Shown in pieces: positions 60,561 to 64,000 of a stretch of 64,000 nucleotides of DNA (within the stretch, counting starts at the first letter, position 1; every line of letters begins with the position of its first letter). The DNA is from Epilithonimonas sp. JDS. GTDB taxonomy: Bacteria; Bacteroidota; Bacteroidia; Flavobacteriales; Weeksellaceae. Where the stretch lies: contig NZ_JAJSAX010000001.1 in assembly GCF_021261315.1 (NCBI RefSeq), forward strand, positions 1,240,001-1,304,000, given 5' to 3'. The position numbers and the translations under genes are program-made. Under the pieces are notes generated by a model. It was given only the letters and a program-made list of their open reading frames with translations, did not search any database and was not told the origin of the DNA.

Positions 60561-61079
60561 GTGCAATATATTTTTATTGCGTTGTATCCTAGTTCTCAAG
60601 GTTCTGATATGGAAAAGAACTATATCTATTTGTGGTTCTTCGATGTCTTTCTGGCAATTCCTATTATTATTTTGATCTATTTTCCAGATAACATCAGAAG
60701 AATTATTTTGATAGTAATATTGGTTACAGCCCTCATATTTTTCTTTCTCAAATTTGGATTTAACTCCGTCTACTTTAACACTTTCATTGCCATTTTTTTA
60801 GCAAACCGTTATTTGTTTTTTAATTTGAGTCCCGACGATAAAACTGTTTTTGCAACGGCAAAAACCTACCGCTTTTTACTTGTTTTCCCAGTCGGTTTTG
60901 TTGTGACTGTTACAGAATCAATCTTGGATAAAATGGGAATTTTGCATCACGAAAGAGTTGGCGACGGAATCCTGATGTCAACGGCAGGAAAAGTTTTTCT
61001 CTTTGCGGGATACTACGCTATTGTTTCTTACCTGGAATATCGAAAAGTCAAATATCCTAAACGTAACTTCTTTATATGA
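60561..61079 (+). CDS. Membrane protein of unknown family, start uncertain
   Basis: At least 172 aa with about five transmembrane helices. GTG at 60561 is given, but the frame stays open back past 60474 and the first helix (AAIAFGLLAVQYIFIALY) begins before it, so the true start is probably upstream. That stretch holds only ATT, ATC, CTG and TTA codons downstream of the promoter. The stop overlaps the DUF2809 gene as ATGA. Contains LANRYLFFNLSPDDK and a basic C-terminus. Confidence 0.65.
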   Translation: MQYIFIALYPSSQGSDMEKNYIYLWFFDVFLAIPIIILIYFPDNIRRIILIVILVTALIFFFLKFGFNSVYFNTFIAIFLANRYLFFNLSPDDKTVFATAKTYRFLLVFPVGFVVTVTESILDKMGILHHERVGDGILMSTAGKVFLFAGYYAIVSYLEYRKVKYPKRNFFI

Positions 61080-61456
61080 AATTCAATCTAAAACATTTCC
61101 TGATCGCTGTTACCATTTTCATTGTCGAAGTTTTGATTGCGACAAAACTCAAAGATATTTTCTTTGTCAGAGCTTATCTGGGCGACGTTTTCGTGGTGAT
61201 GCTGTTGTATTACTTTATCAAAGCATTCTTCAATCTAAATCCTACAAAACTGATCATTGGGATTTTTGTTTTTTCTTGTTTGATAGAGTTTCTCCAGTAT
61301 TTTCACTTTGGAGAATTACTGGGATTCAAAGACAATCGAATAATGATGATCGTGCTGGGAAATTCTTTTAGCTGGATTGATATTCTTTGCTATTTTGCCG
61401 GCTGTGTGATCTTATTTTTAATTGAAGCCAATTTCTATCGTCCAAAAGTATCATAA
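61076..61456 (+). CDS. DUF2809 membrane protein
   Basis: 126 aa with four helices; FVRAYLGDVFVVMLLYYFIK and LIEFLQYFHFGELLG are the DUF2809 hallmarks. Translationally coupled (ATGA) to the preceding gene. Function unknown. The last 22 bases overlap the end of the convergent YARHG lipoprotein gene. Confidence 0.82.
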   Translation: MKFNLKHFLIAVTIFIVEVLIATKLKDIFFVRAYLGDVFVVMLLYYFIKAFFNLNPTKLIIGIFVFSCLIEFLQYFHFGELLGFKDNRIMMIVLGNSFSWIDILCYFAGCVILFLIEANFYRPKVS

Positions 61457-62346
61457 TGATCTTCCGCATACTTTATAAACCTGTTCAGAAGCGCGGCATT
61501 TTCCTTTTCCAAAGGTGAAAGCTCTGCGTCCACATTGTTGGAAACCGGAACATACCAAGCCGACTGATTGAAAAACTGTCGGAAAGTTTCTTTCTTGAAT
61601 GAGTAGCCGTGTCTGGCAAAGATGGCATTCTTAATAATCTCCATATCCAGCTTCGGAAGGTTTTTCAAATCTTTCTCGGTCAGCTTTTGCTTGGACGCAT
61701 TAATTTTGAAAATAGCATCTGTAGCATATCTCTGTTGATCGGTTTCGTAAGATTCCTCTGTTCCGTCATCATTTTTACCATAAGAAACTTTCTTAGTCTT
61801 ATGACTCGTCCAGTCCACAACATCCGTGTCCTTGTCCAGCATAAAATTCGGATTGTAAACAAATTCTTTCTTTTCCAGTTTAAGTGTTTTGTGCTTGACT
61901 CTCACCGCAGATTGATTGAAGGCAGTCCAGCTTCCTACCAGACTATCGCCTTTCATTTTGACATCGAATCTTCCATCCGTCTTATCATCACCAGGCTCAT
62001 CCAACACGAATGAATTGGTATTATCATTTAAAACACCACGGAAAGTTCTTTGGTTTCCATTCAAAACGCTTTGTCCGTAAACACTGTCTTTCGTGATTTT
62101 ATTGATTTTAATAGAAATCTTTTTTACCATATCTTCTTCCGTGTATTCTCCATCATTAAGATTATCTTCTGGCGAAAAATAGCCATAGTAAATGCCGTAC
62201 ATCTCCTTATGGACTTCCTGATTTTGATTTGCTGCGAGAGAATCTTTTTGAGGTTTGGTTTCAGTGATTTCGGTTTTTTCTTTTTTACAGGAAATTAATG
62301 CAACAGAAAAAATCAGGCTTGCGAAAATTAGGTTTAAGTGTTTCAT
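61435..62346 (-). CDS. YARHG-domain lipoprotein
   Basis: 303 aa lipoprotein (SVALISCKKE). An N-terminal charged linker, then a beta-rich domain, and a C-terminal YARHG domain (NAIFARHGYSFKKETFRQFF and FNQSAWYVP), a small extracellular domain common in surface proteins of Bacteroidota. ATG at 62346 starts the signal peptide and overlaps the upstream DUF2306 stop by 4 bases. Confidence 0.8.
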   Translation of the reverse strand: MKHLNLIFASLIFSVALISCKKEKTEITETKPQKDSLAANQNQEVHKEMYGIYYGYFSPEDNLNDGEYTEEDMVKKISIKINKITKDSVYGQSVLNGNQRTFRGVLNDNTNSFVLDEPGDDKTDGRFDVKMKGDSLVGSWTAFNQSAVRVKHKTLKLEKKEFVYNPNFMLDKDTDVVDWTSHKTKKVSYGKNDDGTEESYETDQQRYATDAIFKINASKQKLTEKDLKNLPKLDMEIIKNAIFARHGYSFKKETFRQFFNQSAWYVPVSNNVDAELSPLEKENAALLNRFIKYAEDHYDTFGR

Positions 62347-62978
62347 CGTTTTTGTTTCTTGATTAGATATTCTACTAATAAAAGGTTTGGAACCCAACCC
62401 AGCCAGGCGATAATCTGATAAACATCCATCGGATTGGGATGGAATAAATATACTAAAATTACCTTCCACATCCGCAAGGTAATTGCAGAAAGTGCTAATG
62501 CATAACTTCGCCACATCCAGAATTTGTGCTGCTGGATATTCCTTTTTCTAATTTCTGTATATGATTTGTAAGTTGTGTAAAACCAGAGAATTCCTAATAG
62601 GACAAATGACACTTTTGCAATCCATCCGCCATTAGCAAAAACACCTATGTAAATTCCTGATAATGAAGAAAATAACAATGTTGTAAAAACATAAATTCGG
62701 CCGGAAAATCGGTGAAGATATTTTAAGTTTTTATCAAAAAAAACAGCAATAAATCCGGCCATCAAAGCGAAAATACTGCTGTAAACGTGTACGTAAAAAA
62801 AGGGAAGATATTCCGGTCTGGAAGTGACTTCCGTTTGCTTTATCATCAGAAAGCTGACATTAGAACTAATTGGAATATAATCCAATGTAATTCTCAGCAT
62901 CAATCCAAAAAAATAAATAAAAACAATCGCAACAATTATTTTTAAAATAAAATTCCTGGATCTGATAAAACCAAGCAT
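62343..62978 (-). CDS. DUF2306 membrane protein
   Basis: 211 aa with about five transmembrane helices; FYVHVYSSIFALMAGFIAVF and LHRFSGRIYVFTTLL fit DUF2306. Histidines in HVYSS, LHRFSGR and QQHKFWMWR could bind haem, but this is inference. Translationally coupled to the YARHG lipoprotein gene (ATGA overlap). Confidence 0.8.
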   Translation of the reverse strand: MLGFIRSRNFILKIIVAIVFIYFFGLMLRITLDYIPISSNVSFLMIKQTEVTSRPEYLPFFYVHVYSSIFALMAGFIAVFFDKNLKYLHRFSGRIYVFTTLLFSSLSGIYIGVFANGGWIAKVSFVLLGILWFYTTYKSYTEIRKRNIQQHKFWMWRSYALALSAITLRMWKVILVYLFHPNPMDVYQIIAWLGWVPNLLLVEYLIKKQKR

Positions 62979-62987
62979 AAATTTTAG

Positions 62988-63320
62988 TTAAATCGGTATG
63001 AAAACAACCGCTGCAATGGCAGCAAGTGCAATCACCGCTGAAGCCAGAATATCGGGTTTACGAATTTCCCTCACCTCGCTCTTTTCGATTTCTACCATTT
63101 CTCCCGCCTTATTTTTCCCGTAGATTTTGGTTGCATCTATCTTTACAATCTCAACTTTTTGCGTCTTGGCATCTTTCGTTTGGATCGTATATTTTTTATA
63201 AAGATCAATAGAATTATCCTGCATTGGTTTGTTTGGTGAAACCAATCTTGTGCTGCAAGAAGCAAGTATCAGAAACAAAGACAGAATTAGGGTTCGGGTA
63301 ATATTTTTTGAGAATTTCAT
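62988..63320 (-). CDS. Lipoprotein with C-terminal hydrophobic segment, unknown
   Basis: 110 aa: signal ILASCSTR (Cys22), a small beta domain (YTIQTKDAKTQKVEIVKIDA, then EKSEVREIRKPD), and a hydrophobic end (ILASAVIALAAIAAVVFIPI). Same plan as the lipoprotein at 55913-56401. 9 bases upstream of the DUF2306 gene, so the three minus-strand genes form an operon. Confidence 0.7.
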   Translation of the reverse strand: MKFSKNITRTLILSLFLILASCSTRLVSPNKPMQDNSIDLYKKYTIQTKDAKTQKVEIVKIDATKIYGKNKAGEMVEIEKSEVREIRKPDILASAVIALAAIAAVVFIPI

Positions 63321-63370
63321 TATTTTTTATAAAAATTAATTATGTTGGTAAAGTTAACAAAAGATTTTAT

Positions 63371-64000
63371 TTAAAGCGTATTAAGAAATTGCGAAATCAG
63401 CCAGCCTTCACTCCAGCAAGCCTGGAAATTAAATCCGCCTGTAACTGCATCAATATCAAGAACCTCGCCAGCAATGTAAAAATTTGGAAGAATTTTGGAA
63501 GCCATATTTTTAAAGTTAATTTCCTTAAGATCCACGCCGCCGGCCGTTACGAATTCATCTTTAAAAGTCGATTTTCCTGTGACTTTCATTTTTTTTGCAC
63601 ACAGATTTCCCAGAATCAAATCCATTTCTTTTCCAGATAGATTAGCGATCTGTTTATCGGGATTGATGCGGTTAATTTCCAGAATCTTGTTCCAGAAACG
63701 ATTGGTCACATCAAATATTTTTGACTGGCCGATCGATCTTTTCGGATTGCTGTTTTTGAAGTTTTTCAATTCTTCCTCAGCTTCTGAAATTGGTTTTGAA
63801 ATAAAGTTAACCTCAATTTCAAAGTTGTATTTCAATCTTGCCAGGTTTCTTGCTTCCCAGGCCGAAATTTTCAAAATCGCAGGACCGGAAAGTCCCCAAT
63901 GGGTGATGAGTAGCGGTCCGGATTCTTCGGTTTTCAGACTCGGAATGCTGACTTCCGCATTTTCGAAACTTGTTCCAGGCAAGTCTTTCAGCAGATCGTC
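63371..64000 (-). CDS. HI0933-family NAD(P)/FAD-dependent oxidoreductase, 5' part beyond the window
   Basis: The C-terminal 210 residues are present; the frame runs off the right edge. FVTAGGVDLKEI, FYIAGEVLDIDAVTGGFNFQ and CWSEGW are the conserved end of the HI0933/BaiN-like flavoproteins, where FAD is bound. The substrate is unknown for most members. The upstream residues DDLLKDLPGTS (continuing past the codon at 63982) match the family. Confidence 0.85.
   Translation of the reverse strand, partial: DDLLKDLPGTSFENAEVSIPSLKTEESGPLLITHWGLSGPAILKISAWEARNLARLKYNFEIEVNFISKPISEAEEELKNFKNSNPKRSIGQSKIFDVTNRFWNKILEINRINPDKQIANLSGKEMDLILGNLCAKKMKVTGKSTFKDEFVTAGGVDLKEINFKNMASKILPNFYIAGEVLDIDAVTGGFNFQACWSEGWLISQFLNTL

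Noticed and set aside
60561-61079. Exosortase (XrtF-like) identity for the membrane protein
   Set aside because: No exosortase Cys-Arg-His catalytic motifs are visible, and the paired gene fits DUF2809.
1-64000. tRNA, rRNA, CRISPR arrays, prophage, replication origin
   Set aside because: Looked for cloverleaf-like gaps, regularly spaced repeats, integrase or DnaA-box clusters; none seen. A weak tRNA could be missed by eye.

Overview
The window reads as chromosome of a Bacteroidota bacterium, most likely class Flavobacteriia and close to Chryseobacterium/Epilithonimonas (family Weeksellaceae). The support is AT-rich DNA, A-rich translation starts without Shine-Dalgarno boxes, TAnnTTTG-type -7 promoter boxes, the type IX secretion lipoprotein SprE/PorW, a GLPGLI-family protein next to a large outer-membrane barrel, and DUF3078, DUF4271 and DUF4296 proteins. 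Several intergenic hairpin repeat families also resemble ones I associate with this group. Most of the window is core chromosome. I see no rRNA, tRNA, CRISPR array, prophage or transposase.

Layout. 1-7.5 kb: the 3' part of a ROK sugar kinase, msrA, a DUF3078 protein, a rhomboid protease, dprA, gdhA and a JmjC-like cupin. 7.7-15.5 kb: an outer-membrane barrel plus GLPGLI pair, a repeat-rich gap, then kdsC-maf-sprE. 15.5-19.8 kb: tryptophanase, a DUF502 protein, miaE, a small membrane protein and an acyltransferase. 19.9-24.5 kb: mutL-rhomboid-EEP-lipoprotein operon and a superoxide dismutase. 24.5-29.5 kb: sufS, lon under a sigma-54-like promoter, and a DoxX protein. 29.5-32.7 kb: a small transcription unit with a 25-codon ORF, dense hairpin repeats, then rtcB-prfH-TPR. 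32.7-42.4 kb: mostly minus-strand envelope and housekeeping genes: psd-cdsA-LUD-ftsH-rsfS, then an LptF/G permease, tgt, a DUF4296 lipoprotein and a polyprenol-phosphate mannosyltransferase, with birA opposite. 42.6-52.1 kb: a LemA-like protein, an esterase, DUF4271-hemD, oligopeptidase B, a SRPBCC protein and an RprX/RprY-like two-component pair. 52.2-64 kb: L,D-transpeptidase, nitrilase, thioredoxin, a CstB-like persulfide dioxygenase-rhodanese, a second cupin, mutS, small lipoproteins and membrane proteins, and the 3' part of an HI0933-family flavoprotein.

The most interesting locus is 29.5-32.7 kb. RtcB (RNA ligase) and PrfH (a GGQ release-factor homologue without a codon-recognition domain) form a known ribosome rescue and rRNA repair pair. 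Here they are followed, with a 14-base overlap, by a TPR protein whose last 20 residues include 12 lysines. That makes the TPR protein a plausible unstudied third component. Upstream lie a GG-N10-GC sigma-54-like site and a promoter-to-terminator unit of about 170 nt. Other points worth checking are a MutL without the endonuclease motif, a Tgt without its zinc cysteines, and the regulation of lon.
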